From contig MU863958.1 in NCBI GenBank assembly GCA_033296885.1, positions 100,372 to 164,371 of the forward strand: a stretch of 64,000 nucleotides of DNA, written 5' to 3'. Origin of the DNA: Triangularia verruculosa (Eukaryota; Ascomycota; Sordariomycetes; Sordariales; Podosporaceae). The position numbers and the translations under genes were made by a program. Each line of letters begins with the position of its first letter. The stretch's first letter is position 1. The notes under the pieces are model-generated. The model was not told where the DNA came from and ran no database searches. It saw only the letters and a list, made by a program, of their open reading frames with translations. Positions 34,479-45,087 of the stretch are shown one piece after another.

Positions 34479-34992
34479 GCGGAGGAAGACCTGGGTTTGG
34501 ATACAATGATACCACTTCAAACGTAATGCACTTTGCTTTTAGTTTTGTAGTATGTGATAGATAGATTCTTAGCGGTTGAGGATGGCCGGAGATCCTCAAT
34601 TTGGTGACATCAACACAAACTCGTTCTTGCCTTGATGTGAAGATGCGGCGACTTAACTCCGGCAAACCGGACCAGGCAGATGGAGTCCAATGAAACTATG
34701 AAGGAAGGCACCCTTCAGTCATATTTTACTCGCAGCCGGAGCCACCTCGACAAGAAACACAGTGCTCTTTTGCTTTTCTCTGAAGACCATTGTCTGTGTT
34801 GCCACCAGTATCTTTTGTCACCACCATACATTCCTCATCGCCGTCGTCCTGCCCGACCATCCCCACGATCCCATAGCTAGCCTCGCTTACCGCCCAACAT
34901 CCATCTATTCTCGTCACGAAAATAGGCTCACCAGCATCGCATCAACCCGCACCACGCAGTCATCACAACCAACCCCTTATCCACAGCCCACA

Positions 34993-36077
34993 ATGTCCAC
35001 CAACGCCACCACCCCCGACAGCGTAGCCCCCGTCCCGGGCACAATTCCAGTCCCAGTTAATTCCACCGGTGATGCCGCCGCTCCCGTCAAACCACCAAGA
35101 TGTGTCATCCGAGTATTTTCTTTCCCTCTCCCCTTCCCCTTCCCCATCCCTGCTCGCGCCACCGCAATAACTAAAACCTTTTCCCCTTTAGATGACATGG
35201 AACTGGAACGTAATCAACACCTGCTTCCTGTCCGAGTCCTAGCAGGTCAAAAGCAACGGTCAAATGGCAGCCACCTGCATCGGCGTCCTCCTCCTCGCCT
35301 TCTTCCTCGAGGGCCTCCGCCGCCTCACCCGAGAATACGACCGCCACCTCCTTCGCCATCACACCCGCAAGAACCTCCCCCGCGGCCACGCCGACGAGCT
35401 ACTCCAGCTTGAGAGAGAACCTGTACCTCCCCCGCCAGTTGGGAGGAGATTAACTGCCTCATCACGACCGTTGACTGTCGAACAGGCGAGAAGAGAGAGT
35501 TTGTACAGCGGGGAAGCACATGAGGAGGGCATTGGACAGGTGGATGGATCGTGTATGAGTAGACCGTGTAAACGGGGTGGGAGGGGTGGTGGTCCGCGTG
35601 GTGGTCCGCGTGGTAGTGGGCATAGCCTAGGGAGACAGAGGGAGAAGAGTCATGTTGGGGGATTAGGAGGGGAGCCTTATAGGAGGGATAAGGGGGTGGG
35701 GTATTACAGGCCGAGCTTTTGGCAGCAGTTGTTGAGGGCGCTGTTGCATTTGGTGAATTTTGTGTTGGCGTATTTGCTTATGCTGTGAGTTTTCTGTGAA
35801 TGGAGTTAAAAAGGGAAAGCTGACATGAGGGATTATACAGGCTTGGGATGTACTACAACGGCTTCGTGCTCTTCTCGATCTTTTTGGGGGTGTTCTTTGG
35901 GTTTTTGCTGTTTCAGTGGACGAGGCTTGGGACGTGAGTTAACCCCTTGGGATGGAGAAAAGTGGGCGGAAGGAGATGCTGACAGGATGTTGAGTAAACA
36001 GTCATATCAATGAACGGCATGCCAGATTGGAGGACAGGGATGATGCTGTGGAGGATGTGACGGTCTGCTGTGGTTGA
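34993..36077 (+). CDS. Ctr-family copper transporter with one in-frame TAG (codon 57)
   Basis: Exons 34993-35112, 35192-35784, 35841-35933 and 36002-36077 join in phase to 294 codons. Ctr hallmarks: TM1 region MAATCIGVLLLAFFLEGLRR, TM2 with MLLGM (MxxxM, copper-binding methionines), TM3 with GVFFG (GxxxG helix packing), and a C-terminal CCG. These proteins form trimers that bring Cu(I) across plasma or vacuolar membranes. The N-tail is short and poor in Met motifs, more like Ctr2-type vacuolar forms. Between TM1 and TM2 is a long Arg/Gly-rich loop. Codon 57 (35240-35242) is TAG where a tryptophan is expected (SES-W-QVK). Everything else is intact. It could be a recent pseudogene, a base error, or a transcript recoded by A-to-I editing. 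Confidence 0.8.
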
Positions 36078-36375
36078 GATGGCGACGAATGGTCGAGGGT
36101 CAGGATTGAGGCAGAGCATGGGCTATTCTCTCCTAAGTAATTGGTAATGCGTTGTATAGAAGGGCTAGAAGACAAAACAGTAATAGTCATCATCATTTTG
36201 AGGTATTTATCTCGCGGTCCTTGAGAAGTATGGCGTGAATGGTAGACACCTTTCTTTTCTTTCTACTATTTGCTATGTCTTAATCAAGTACCTGTTTCTT
36301 TCCGTTCAGCACATCATCATCCATCATTGCACATTGGGGTATCACATAATAATATGTCAAGCTCTATACACATGT

Positions 36376-38070
36376 TCAAGCACTCAGTCCCATCACAACG
36401 GTAACCACCGTCACCAACGTGATAATGATGGTGCCTGAGCGTCCCACTTGCTCGGCACCAGCCTCCGAATTGGTTGGCACGACACCCCCTCCGTTTCCTC
36501 CGTCTCCGCCATCTCCCCCTTCGTCATCACCACCACCCCCGGTAGGCGAGGGTCCGTCAGATGTCTCCGTGGAACTCGTCTGGGGCGGACTCCAAGTCTT
36601 GTACGTGTTCGGAACAGCATTCTTGAACGACCCATGGAAATAATCCGCGCACTCCGTGTTAGGGTACTCATCATAGCAGGTATACTCGTCCCGGAAGACG
36701 GTATACCGCACATTCCTCGCCTGCGCGTAAAGCGTGTTGTCCATGTTCCAAGAGTCAGTGATGGTCGCCTCGGCGTCGTGGTTCGCCTGCCGCTCGCCCA
36801 GCAGATCCCGCCGCTTCTTGTCGTAGACGGCGGTGTTGTGCCACTCCTTCATGGTGACTTGCTTGCCCGAGAGGGCCGTCACCTTGGTGGCGACGCAGGA
36901 GGGCATGATGTAGAGGGAGACGGTGTGGTGGACGCCGTTGCGGACCGTGACGGAGGTGTCGACGTCGCGGTACTCAAAGTGGTACCTGCCTGAGGGGCAG
37001 CAGGCGAGGTTGGTGACGGTCACGTCGAAGGTTTTGGTGGGGGAGGGCATGCTGTAGACGTAGGTGGGGAGGTCGAAGTAGGCGGTGGTGAAGGTTTTGG
37101 CGGCGGAGTAGCCTACGGGGCATTCGGAGTACCAGGTCTTGATGTCGGGGTTGGAGGCTTGGTAGGGGGGCACGGTGTAGGAGGGGAAGCATTCTGGATG
37201 GAGGTAGGTGTTGGGTTCACCGAAGCCAGTGTGGGTGCAGCGGAGCCAGTCTGGGGAGTGATTGGGCCAGTCCATCCAGCAGTAGGTTGAGACGCGCCAG
37301 AAGTTGGACTCGGCGAGGCAGGAGGGGTCGGGGGTGAACCGGGTTGCTGGGATCGGGGGAGGGGGGGTGTAGGTGAAGGTGGAGGGAGGTGGTGTCTTCT
37401 CAGGGGCTTGGGGGAGGGGGTTGCTCGGGTTGCAGGCAAGGCCATAGCATGTTGAGGTGGTCTCAGCGCCGGGATAGATGTATTTCCATACCGTGGCGGG
37501 CGAGGCAGAGAGTGTATCTCGCTCATAGTCCCATGGCAAGGTCGCTGAAGTGACCAGGACGGTAGTGGTACGTGTACCAGCCACTGTCAAGGGTGACCAG
37601 TACGTGTTCTGGGTCAGTGTCAGAGTTTGGCCCGAGAGCTGCTCGATCGAGGTGGCGATGCACCTGGCCGTTTGGGTCCCATAACCTTCACTCGTGGTGA
37701 CGAAAAAGTTGAAGCCAGTTGGACAGCAGTAACTGGTCGCGAGGGAGACGTCTTGAAGCTCGGTTCCTGTGGTCGACCAAGCCGGTGTCATGCCAACTGG
37801 GCAGTCACTGAAAGCGATTCTTTCGATGGCGGTATTCCCTCCATCATTCATGTAACAATCCCGCGTTGGATGTCCAACGTCCCCGCCTAACTGGTAATTG
37901 GCACATGATTTCCACCAGAAATAGTTGGTTGGGTCAGGCCGTCGCTGGCAAGGAATGGTGTTCATCCAGAGGTTTGTCGTTGCGAAGCAGGTGGGGTTAG
38001 GGGTAAAGACCCCCGTGGTAGTCGGCTGGAGAGTTTCCATTCTGACTGTCTCCAAAATCTCAATGTGCAA
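36376..38070 (-). CDS. Secreted, GPI-type surface protein with two cysteine-rich repeats (about 560-590 aa)
   Basis: One long exon codes for two copies of a Cys-rich module. The first starts FTPNPTCFATTNLW (about residues 22-160) and the second RFTPDPSCLAESNFW (about 245-420). Each has SDCPVG/SECPVG, a CCPTG/CCPSG pair and CIATSIEQLSGQ/CVATKVTALSGK. A Pro-rich linker separates them. The C-terminus has a Gly/Asp tract and a hydrophobic tail (IIITLVTVVTVVMGLSA), as for GPI attachment. The signal peptide must lie upstream. A possible first exon is 38163-38240 (MAQLFAVLTVC...), joined to 38058 across a 104-bp intron, but this is unproven. It probably sits in the cell wall; the function is unknown. 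Confidence 0.7.
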   Translation of the reverse strand: MHIEILETVRMETLQPTTTGVFTPNPTCFATTNLWMNTIPCQRRPDPTNYFWWKSCANYQLGGDVGHPTRDCYMNDGGNTAIERIAFSDCPVGMTPAWSTTGTELQDVSLATSYCCPTGFNFFVTTSEGYGTQTARCIATSIEQLSGQTLTLTQNTYWSPLTVAGTRTTTVLVTSATLPWDYERDTLSASPATVWKYIYPGAETTSTCYGLACNPSNPLPQAPEKTPPPSTFTYTPPPPIPATRFTPDPSCLAESNFWRVSTYCWMDWPNHSPDWLRCTHTGFGEPNTYLHPECFPSYTVPPYQASNPDIKTWYSECPVGYSAAKTFTTAYFDLPTYVYSMPSPTKTFDVTVTNLACCPSGRYHFEYRDVDTSVTVRNGVHHTVSLYIMPSCVATKVTALSGKQVTMKEWHNTAVYDKKRRDLLGERQANHDAEATITDSWNMDNTLYAQARNVRYTVFRDEYTCYDEYPNTECADYFHGSFKNAVPNTYKTWSPPQTSSTETSDGPSPTGGGGDDEGGDGGDGGNGGGVVPTNSEAGAEQVGRSGTIIITLVTVVTVVMGLSA

Positions 38071-38709
38071 TCATGAGTTTGAAAATGCGCGTGTAGGGGG
38101 TCATGGACGAGTATTTGAGCTTCCCTTTGTAAACACACATGACCCTTGAAAATAAGCCTTACCATCTTGGCGCATGGCCGTTCTTGTCTTGATGAATCCA
38201 TCAGGCGGCATACGGTTAGCACGGCAAAGAGTTGAGCCATTGAGTGTATCGCACAAGAGCCTTGCATGAAGAATCCAACTGCTACACAAGGTGAATGCGA
38301 ATCGTCAATAGTACGTGAGCTGGGAAGACAGACAGCTTGATCGAATGTTATCCATGATTTTGGATGACCGGAGCTAGAAGAAGGGGCAGGTCATCTGAAT
38401 GAATGGAAGTAGGTAGTGGGCTTGTAAACGAGATGTCCTGTGAGCAGTAGAATGGAGACTTCACAATGCCCAGCTTCCCGTGCGGCACAGCAGGATGGGA
38501 AGCAGGAAGCTCTTAGCTTGGTGCCTGCTCCATCGCCAGTGGGGTGTATTTCCTGCCACGACTCACCGCCAGAAATTTCTGGGGAACCGCTTGGACATGG
38601 AACTCTCTGCACCACCTCCCTCAAGTGCGCTGGACCGTTAAGCACCTGCACACCCGTCGACCCATCAACAAGTTCTTGCAGCAGTTGAATTGCAACAACA
38701 CCACACATC
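38071..38709. other. Divergent intergenic region between the surface-protein gene and RRP15
   Basis: May hold the 5' exon of the surface-protein gene (38163-38240). The rest shows no gene. A long minus-strand ORF overlapping RRP15 extends in here, but I judge it a shadow. Confidence 0.4.
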
Positions 38710-39702
38710 ATGGCAGGATCATCATTAAAGAAGCGCTCTTTCAGCGACGGCCCCAAGGGCAAAGCGCAAAGACCAACAAAGAAGCAGAGACAAGTCGCCG
38801 CATACCACAGCAGCTCCGAGGAAGAAGAGTCGGACAATGACGAAGGCGGGCCCATTCCCTCCAACCTTCTCGACTCCGACGAAGAGGATCTGGACAACCT
38901 CGAGGCCGACGACGGCGCCTCCACCGAAGCCTCCGACTCAGATTCCCAATCCGACAGCGATTCAGCGCCAAATCCCAAGTCCAAGTCCCAACAAAACAAA
39001 CCCGATTCAAAACAGAAGAAATTTGTCGCCAAAGATGCGCCAGCTTCAGATAACTCCTCGGACGACGAGGACGGCGACGATGGCTCTTCAGACGAGGACG
39101 ATGATGCCCACAGCGGCAGTGACGATGGCCTCGGGACGGGAGCGAATCGCATGAAGTCAAAGCGCAATGATCCAGAAGCCTTCGCCACCTCCATTTCCAA
39201 GATGCTTTCCAGTAAACTCCCTACCTCGAAGCGCGCCGATCCAATTGTAGCGCGCAGTGCGGCGGCGGCAGATAATGCGAAGCAGTTGGTGGACACAGCG
39301 CTCGAGGCGAAGGCGCGGAAGAGGTTGCGTGAGCAGAAGCGTCTGGCGATGGAGAAGGGTCGTGTGAGGGATGTATTGGTCCCGAGCACAAAGCGCACGT
39401 TGAACCTGCAGACGGGCGAGATTGAGGAGGTTCTTGAGGACGGTGCCGAGACGACAGGGCAGCTTTTGGCGACGGAGAGGCGATTGAGGAAGGTAGCGCA
39501 ACGCGGTGTGGTAAAGCTTTTCAATGCTGTCCGCGCCGCTCAGGTCAAGGCCTCAGAGGCCGAAAGGGCAGTCAAGAGGGAGGGCATTGTGGGTGTCAAG
39601 CGAAAGGAGGAGAAGATTACAGAGATGAGCAGGAAAGGTTTCCTAGACCTTATTGCGAATGGAGGTGGAGGGTTGAAGAAGGGGGGATTGGAGGAGGCAT
39701 AA
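38710..39702 (+). CDS. RRP15: Ribosomal RNA-processing protein 15, 330 aa, intronless
   Basis: Nucleolar factor of the Rrp15 family, needed for pre-60S assembly and early pre-rRNA cleavage. The N-terminal half is a long acidic/serine low-complexity tract (SSSEEEESDNDE, SSDDEDGDDGSS). The conserved Rrp15 domain starts around NDPEAFATSISKMLSSKLPT (about residue 152). It continues through KARKRLREQKRLAMEKGRV, TLNLQTGEIEE, ERRLRKVAQRGVVKLFNAVR and MSRKGFLDLIANGG. Lysine-rich stretches can serve as nuclear and nucleolar signals. Length and layout are usual for ascomycete members. Confidence 0.9.
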   Translation: MAGSSLKKRSFSDGPKGKAQRPTKKQRQVAAYHSSSEEEESDNDEGGPIPSNLLDSDEEDLDNLEADDGASTEASDSDSQSDSDSAPNPKSKSQQNKPDSKQKKFVAKDAPASDNSSDDEDGDDGSSDEDDDAHSGSDDGLGTGANRMKSKRNDPEAFATSISKMLSSKLPTSKRADPIVARSAAAADNAKQLVDTALEAKARKRLREQKRLAMEKGRVRDVLVPSTKRTLNLQTGEIEEVLEDGAETTGQLLATERRLRKVAQRGVVKLFNAVRAAQVKASEAERAVKREGIVGVKRKEEKITEMSRKGFLDLIANGGGGLKKGGLEEA

Positions 39703-40028
39703 GGTAGTTTGTCCACCGTGGCGTCTTGTGAATGGAGGTGTCTTCTGCTGCTTTGAGAGCAGAGCTTGCTGTTTATTTACAGATGGCCCAGTATAGGATG
39801 CCATGATATGTTACATGTACACATGCTCGATCAGAGCAAGAGATTCCCACGCATGTTGCTGAGCCAAAATAGTCGTCATAAGTTATGTCGTGGGTCGTTG
39901 CGAAAGATGCTGCAGCCACGCCCTCGAATGCTCTTGGTATCTATTTTCAATAACCTTGCCCATGTATCGCTCACAACGCCGACCCAGAAACGACAAACCG
40001 GAGCCTGCAACATCTATTTCGACCCAGG
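39703..40028. other. Convergent 3' flanks of RRP15 and YAH1
   Basis: A 326-bp spacer between converging genes; 3' UTRs are expected from both sides. No RNA gene or repeat seen. Confidence 0.4.
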
Positions 40029-40720
40029 CTATTCGAAGTCACTTGACTGAAGATTCCTCGTCATGGAGGGCAACTTGACTCGCATACCGTCCAGCTCCGG
40101 GCTCATGCTGACCTGGCAGCCCAGCCGACTGGTCTCAGTAAGGCCGAAGGCAAGATCAAGCATGTCGTTCTCATCATCATCCGGCTCCGGCATCTTGTCA
40201 TAGTAGTCAGGGTCCTCGATGATGACGTGGCAGGTCGAGCAGGCACACGAGCCACCGCAGGCGCCCTCCATCTCCAAATCGTTAGCCTGGGCAATATCGA
40301 GGAGGTTGTCGCCCTTGCAGGTGGCAATCTTGTGCTCAAGGCCGTCCTTATCAATGATGGTTATCCAGATCCTTTGTGTATGTTAGTTTAGGCAGCTTCA
40401 GGCGCCAAAAGGGTGGTCGGAGGCACATACTCTTCACCTGGCTTTGGGGTGCTGACATGACCGTGGAAGAGTGAGGCTGAGGTGGACAAAGTACGAGGTT
40501 GGGTGGTAGCTGTCGCCGGTACACACACGCGGCGTGGGGGGAAGACATTGGCGGAGGAGAGCACCGAGGACCGGGGCGGACCGGAAGGTCTTAAGGTAGC
40601 GGTCGGCCTGCTGTAGCACCGGAGCTGCTGTGCTTGTTGTGCAAGGGAAGTTGTCGCATTCTTGCTGGAGGCAACCCTTAGCCTCGGAAGAACCTGGGAA
40701 AAAGCTCTTTGTGTCGACAT
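40029..40720 (-). CDS. YAH1: Mitochondrial adrenodoxin-type [2Fe-2S] ferredoxin, 210 aa
   Basis: Exons (complement) 40431-40720 and 40029-40371 with a 59-bp intron; phases match. The first exon codes for a basic, Ser/Thr-rich mitochondrial presequence. The second holds the ferredoxin fold: IWITIIDKDGLEHKI, DLEMEGACGGSCACSTCHV with the C-x5-C-x2-C cluster ligands, then the fourth ligand in SRLGCQVSM. The acidic PEPDDDENDMLDLA helix is the docking face for ferredoxin reductase. In fungi this protein feeds electrons to Fe-S cluster assembly and haem A synthesis in the matrix. Divergent to UGO1 across about 580 bp. Confidence 0.92.
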
Positions 40721-41299
40721 GGTGATTGCTGAGGCAGGATTGCGGTGTGTATGTCCCAGGGGACTCGAGAGGGATCAAGGTGGGAAGCCGGGGAGAAAAG
40801 GCAAACAACCTGGAAGGCTCCGAACCCGGGAAGAGCTGCGAGGGACAAGCAAACCGCCGAGAGCCCCTCCTGAGAGATACAATATATACAGTACGCACTG
40901 AGTGCCCCTTGCCTATTTACTTCCTCACGCAAAAGCGCACACGGTGGAGCATGTATGTGTATTTGAGACGAAGGAGGCAATGAATAAGAATTATTATTAT
41001 CTGCTCTAGCATTCGTCGTTTCAACATCCCGATATGAAAATTTACCCGCAAAAGATGACAGTAGCCAAGCTTTGAGGTGGGCGGGCGGCGCTTATCGGCG
41101 GCCCCTCTAATGCAATACCAGGATGACGCTTATGCAGATGTGGGGTAGCTCCTGCATGCTTAGCTTATCGCCAAATGATTTCACCGCACCTCATTGTGCC
41201 CCAGCACATGCGAAATATCAGCGGGGCATTTTCCCAGAGTCCAGCCCAAATTCACCACCATACCATGCTCCTACGCCCACAGAAGCAGCAGTAACCAAG
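40721..41299. promoter_or_regulatory. Shared divergent promoter of YAH1 and UGO1
   Basis: 579 bp between the start codons of two opposed nuclear genes for mitochondrial proteins. The in-frame ORF upstream of the UGO1 ATG (from 41123) lacks family resemblance and is probably leader. No specific factor site is claimed. Confidence 0.45.
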
Positions 41300-43011
41300 A
41301 TGGCTCACCACAGTGACAATGGGGTCAATCCCCTGAGACCCTACTATATTCCGCCTTCGATCGGCGAACCTCCCGAGTCCCTCCCCACACCCCCAGGCCC
41401 AAAAGCGTTCGCCCAAGCAGGCAACTCAACCGGCCAGTATGCCACCAAGGCACGCGACCTCTTCTCAGATATCGACTACAAAAACTACATAGCCGAACCT
41501 TCGCCATCTGTTGTCCAGACCGTCAAAGAGGTGCTAGACGAGCTATTATGGAAGTACTCGTCGGTGCTGATGGCCCAACCCTTCGATGTGGCCAAGACCA
41601 TCATGCAAGTCAGGAAACAGGATGACTTGGGGGGATTAGCCGCGGCGGCGGAGGAAGCAGAGGAAACACGAAGACAAGAAGCACAAGCAGCGGCCGCTGC
41701 TGCTGCAAATCCATGGAATACTCAATTTGACGACGAGGTATGCTACAGTTGGGTATCATGGGCAATACCATCGGACCACGCCCCACTTCTATACCCAAAC
41801 AAACGACTGACCCTCTACATACAGGAAAAAGCCCACGATTCAGACTCGGATGCCGACGAGATGGCATATTTCACATCAAATCAACCACGAACGCCTTCTC
41901 CAACAGCTACCCGTGGGCGGCCGAACCCGATGACACCGCTTGATACCCCACGAACGCCTGGCAAGCCAGCTCCTATTCCAGTACATCAACTAGCAATCCG
42001 AACACCAGATTCCGTACTGGAAGTTATTACTCAGCTTTGGCAGAAGGAAGGTGCGTGGGGCGTTTGGAAAGGTTCAAACGTGACCTTTATCTACTCGGTC
42101 CTCCACTCACTACTGGAGAACTGGTCGAGAAGTCTCCTCAGTGCGCTTGTCAACGTACCAGACCTCGGCGTCAAGAACGACGCGGATCGGTTGATTGATA
42201 TCGCGGCTCCATATCCGTGGGCCTCCCTTTGCGTGGCTGCCGCCGCCGCAGTCATTACAGGCCTGATTCTCTCCCCCTTGGATTTGATCCGCACACGGTA
42301 CGTATCAATCCAGCTCTCCCTAATGACGAGACCGTAAGCTAACAAGTCAATAGCATGATCATTACATCCACCTCCAATGCCTCCCGGCGGACCCTAACTG
42401 CCCTCCGCAGCCTCCCCTCTTATTTCTGCCCCTCCGCCGTTTTCTTCCCCACAGTCCTCCACTCCCTCGTTCACCCCCTCCTCACCCTCTCGACCCCCCT
42501 AGTCCTCCGAACGCAGTTCATGATCGACAAGGAGGTCGCTCCTGCCCGGTTCTCCATCGCCAAGTTCTGCTCCTCAGCAGTAGCGCTGTGCATCAAGCTC
42601 CCGCTCGAGACGGTCCTCCGCCGCGGTCAGGTCGCTGTTCTCAACACACCAGAGTATCTCCAAGCCCTCGAGGCGCCTCCTCTTGTCAAGGGCAAGAAGA
42701 GTACTATGCCCCCGCCAGAAAGTTTAGAGACTATTGTCCCAGCCGGAAAGTACAATGGCGTGTTTGGAACGATGTACAGTATAGTCAATGAGGAAGGTTC
42801 GCATGTGGTCGTCAAGCCTGCGGCAGTAAAGGAGATGGCGAGGGGCAGGAAGAAGGGCAAGCAACAGAAGGAACAGTCAATCTCGGAGACGGTGTACAGA
42901 CGGGGCCAGGGTTTGAATGGGTTGGCAAGAGGGTGGAATGTGAACTGGTGGGGGCTGGTTGGGCTTTGGGTTGCGGGGGTGATGGGGGCTGGTGGGGATG
43001 GTGAGTTTTAA
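41300..43011 (+). CDS. UGO1: Mitochondrial outer-membrane fusion protein, carrier-like (Ugo1), 522 aa
   Basis: Exons 41300-41737, 41825-42297 and 42354-43011 join in phase. It has the build of fungal Ugo1: carrier-like repeats with degenerate signature motifs (AQPFDVAKTIMQV in repeat 1, SPLDLIRTR in repeat 2 across intron 2, and KLPLETVLRRG in repeat 3), plus a Ser/Pro/Thr-rich insert (RTPSPTATRGRPNPM) between the first two. In yeast Ugo1 links Fzo1 and Mgm1 in mitochondrial fusion. I chose the ATG at 41300 because conserved MAHHSDNGVNPLRPYY follows it. Intron 1 (41738-41824, 87 bp) has no stop and is a multiple of three, so its retention would add 29 residues. Confidence 0.85.
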
Positions 43012-43944
43012 GGGGAGGGTGGGGGTAAGGCGGGGGTTCCTTTGGATATGAGGAGAAAAGAAGAACGGAAGAAGGATGTATATATATATATATGTATGTC
43101 TTTGGTTCAGGTTGGTTTTCTTTTGATGTGGGAAGTGAGGTTGACAAGCTGGACAGGGTCTTCATTTTCTTCCAGATGATATTTATGAAGGAGGCAGGCG
43201 TTATTGTGTATGTTTTTCTCAAAGAGTTTGACGGATGGTTGGGCTGGGCGGTTTTTGTTTTTCGTTTTTGTTTGAGATCTGTGATAAAGAGGACGTAAAT
43301 GATTCCCCGCTCATGACACAAAATGAAAAGAAAGCGAAAATGCTACATTGCTCTTAGTGTCGTCCGGAGGTTGTTGAAGGTATTGCTTGTTGGTGCCCGC
43401 TTCTTGGATAGGTAATATAGCACCGGGTATAAGGTAAGGTGTACTTCTTAGCCCTCAAAATTGGATGCAGGCATCGCATCTCTCCCCTATATATCCACTG
43501 ACATGTCTTCCTGGCTCAGAAAGGCAGTCCTTCTTTCGATCCTGATGGTAGGTACATAGTTTCGGTCCCATCATTATGACATTGGTGAAAGCGAAGGCTG
43601 TCTTGTGGGATGGTGTCCGGTTAGGCCAATGGCTGGGTCACGCGTTGTATGTGGCCCTGGAGATTAGTTGTCACTTTACCACGATTCTTGGCCTACTTCA
43701 AAAATGCCTGGACATGGTTTAAACAAAAACATGGTGAAAGCTGGTGCTCCTGATCAAAATTCCATGTCTTATTAACTCATTTGGGCCTCGCAAGGTGTAG
43801 AGCGGAGATCAAGGTCCCTTGATTATCTTGATTAATGATCGTGAGATCCTCCAAAATCTCCCTGTGGAACACAAAAGCTCAGTCTACCTACTCCAAGCCC
43901 GGGCCCGGCATCAAGCGTGACATGAGGCAACGTCAAGCATGAAT
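43012..43944. other. Intergenic region between UGO1 and the secreted-protein gene
   Basis: Contains a short TA microsatellite (about 43078-43095, GTATATATATATATATATG). No gene or RNA seen; convergent 3' UTRs are expected. Confidence 0.4.
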
Positions 43945-45087
43945 TTACGTACCCCAAGTCAACAGGCTCGCGTTCGACTTGTCTCCAAGTGGGGTTAGCT
44001 TTGGGCCCCCGTGTTGAGGCTGTCTGCCGTCCTGATCATTATGGCTCTTTAGCAACCAAAATGGAACAGTCCATGTAACGGCATTGATAAGATCCCAGGG
44101 GACGAACCACGCCACGAGGCCCTTGGTATTGAGGTCCACAGCTACCCCCGTGTGATCTTTGCTCCAACCTCCGTACCAGCCGTTGGAGATGCAAGGATCA
44201 AAAATGTGCTTTTGGACTTGGTCGGTGATGCTGGTCAGGTTGAGTTGAACTGGAATGTCTACCACATTGTTGTACGCGATAAACTGGCAGGTCCATTTGT
44301 CGCTGATGATGGAGTCGATCCGGCCGCCTGGCCATGTAATGTTTTCTGAATCCCCGGGGTATGTGAGTTTCATCCAATCAGTCCATGCTTGATATCAATC
44401 AGTTAGCCGGGGGTATCTTCAGTATGCTGGATCGGCTGGCCGTGTTTAGTTGATGTGGGAGGTGGTGGATGTACTTACCATTGAATGATGTGTGGCAGTC
44501 ATCCTGCACGAGTGCCGTGAAGTTGGTAGGGTTGTAGCAGGTATCATCGGGGTCAATGGAACCAGCGGTGCTGCCGTGACTTGCGGCGCTGGCCTTAGCG
44601 TCCTTGACAAACTCAAACTCCACATCAATGTTCTGATCGAGATATTGGTTGATTCTGGCCTTGTCCCAGAGCCCAACATCAATGTTTCCTGACTCATAAA
44701 GCCAAAATGACACTTCTGTCAAGAATGGCGTCAACTCGATAGGTAGAGGGTCCCCGGATGTTAGGTTAGTAGTGAGCTTGCCACGGCAGCTATTATGGGT
44801 AAATGATATTCCAACTGAGCCCCAGACTTTAATTTCGTCATGTCCTTGAGCACTTGCTGGAGTAGTTGCCAGGGTTAGTGATCATCTTCACGGGCTCATA
44901 AGGGGGAAATCATTATTGGTGTCTTACCTTTGAAGAGATCCAAGACCTTCCAGCAGTCGACGGCACTAATCAGAGCGTCGAGGATGTGTCCGGGGGCCAG
45001 AGCTTGAGCTTAATCTCTAGGATCCACTTGCCCAGCGAGAGCCAATGAGATGAGGCATGGTAGGAAGAGACTTGTAAGGGCCAGCAT
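43945..45087 (-). pseudogene. Secreted-protein gene with an in-frame TAA at codon 26
   Basis: Exons (complement) 44928-45087, 44479-44856 and 43945-44387 join in phase to 327 codons. The N-terminus is a clear signal peptide (MLALTSLFLPCLISLALAGQ). Then RD is followed by TAA (45010-45012) before AQALAPGHILDAL; past it both introns and all later codons are clean. The mature part has paired cysteines, NxS/T sites and many tryptophans (GWYGGWSKDHTG, WPGGRID), and is not a family I can name. TAA fits a CAA codon changed by one RIP-type C to T. It could be a fresh pseudogene of an effector-like or wall protein, or a base error. No intron I tried removes the stop. Confidence 0.65.

Noticed and set aside
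38391..39524. 377-codon minus-strand ORF over RRP15
   Set aside because: Serine/glutamate low-complexity shadow of the acidic tract of RRP15; the plus frame is a recognised family.
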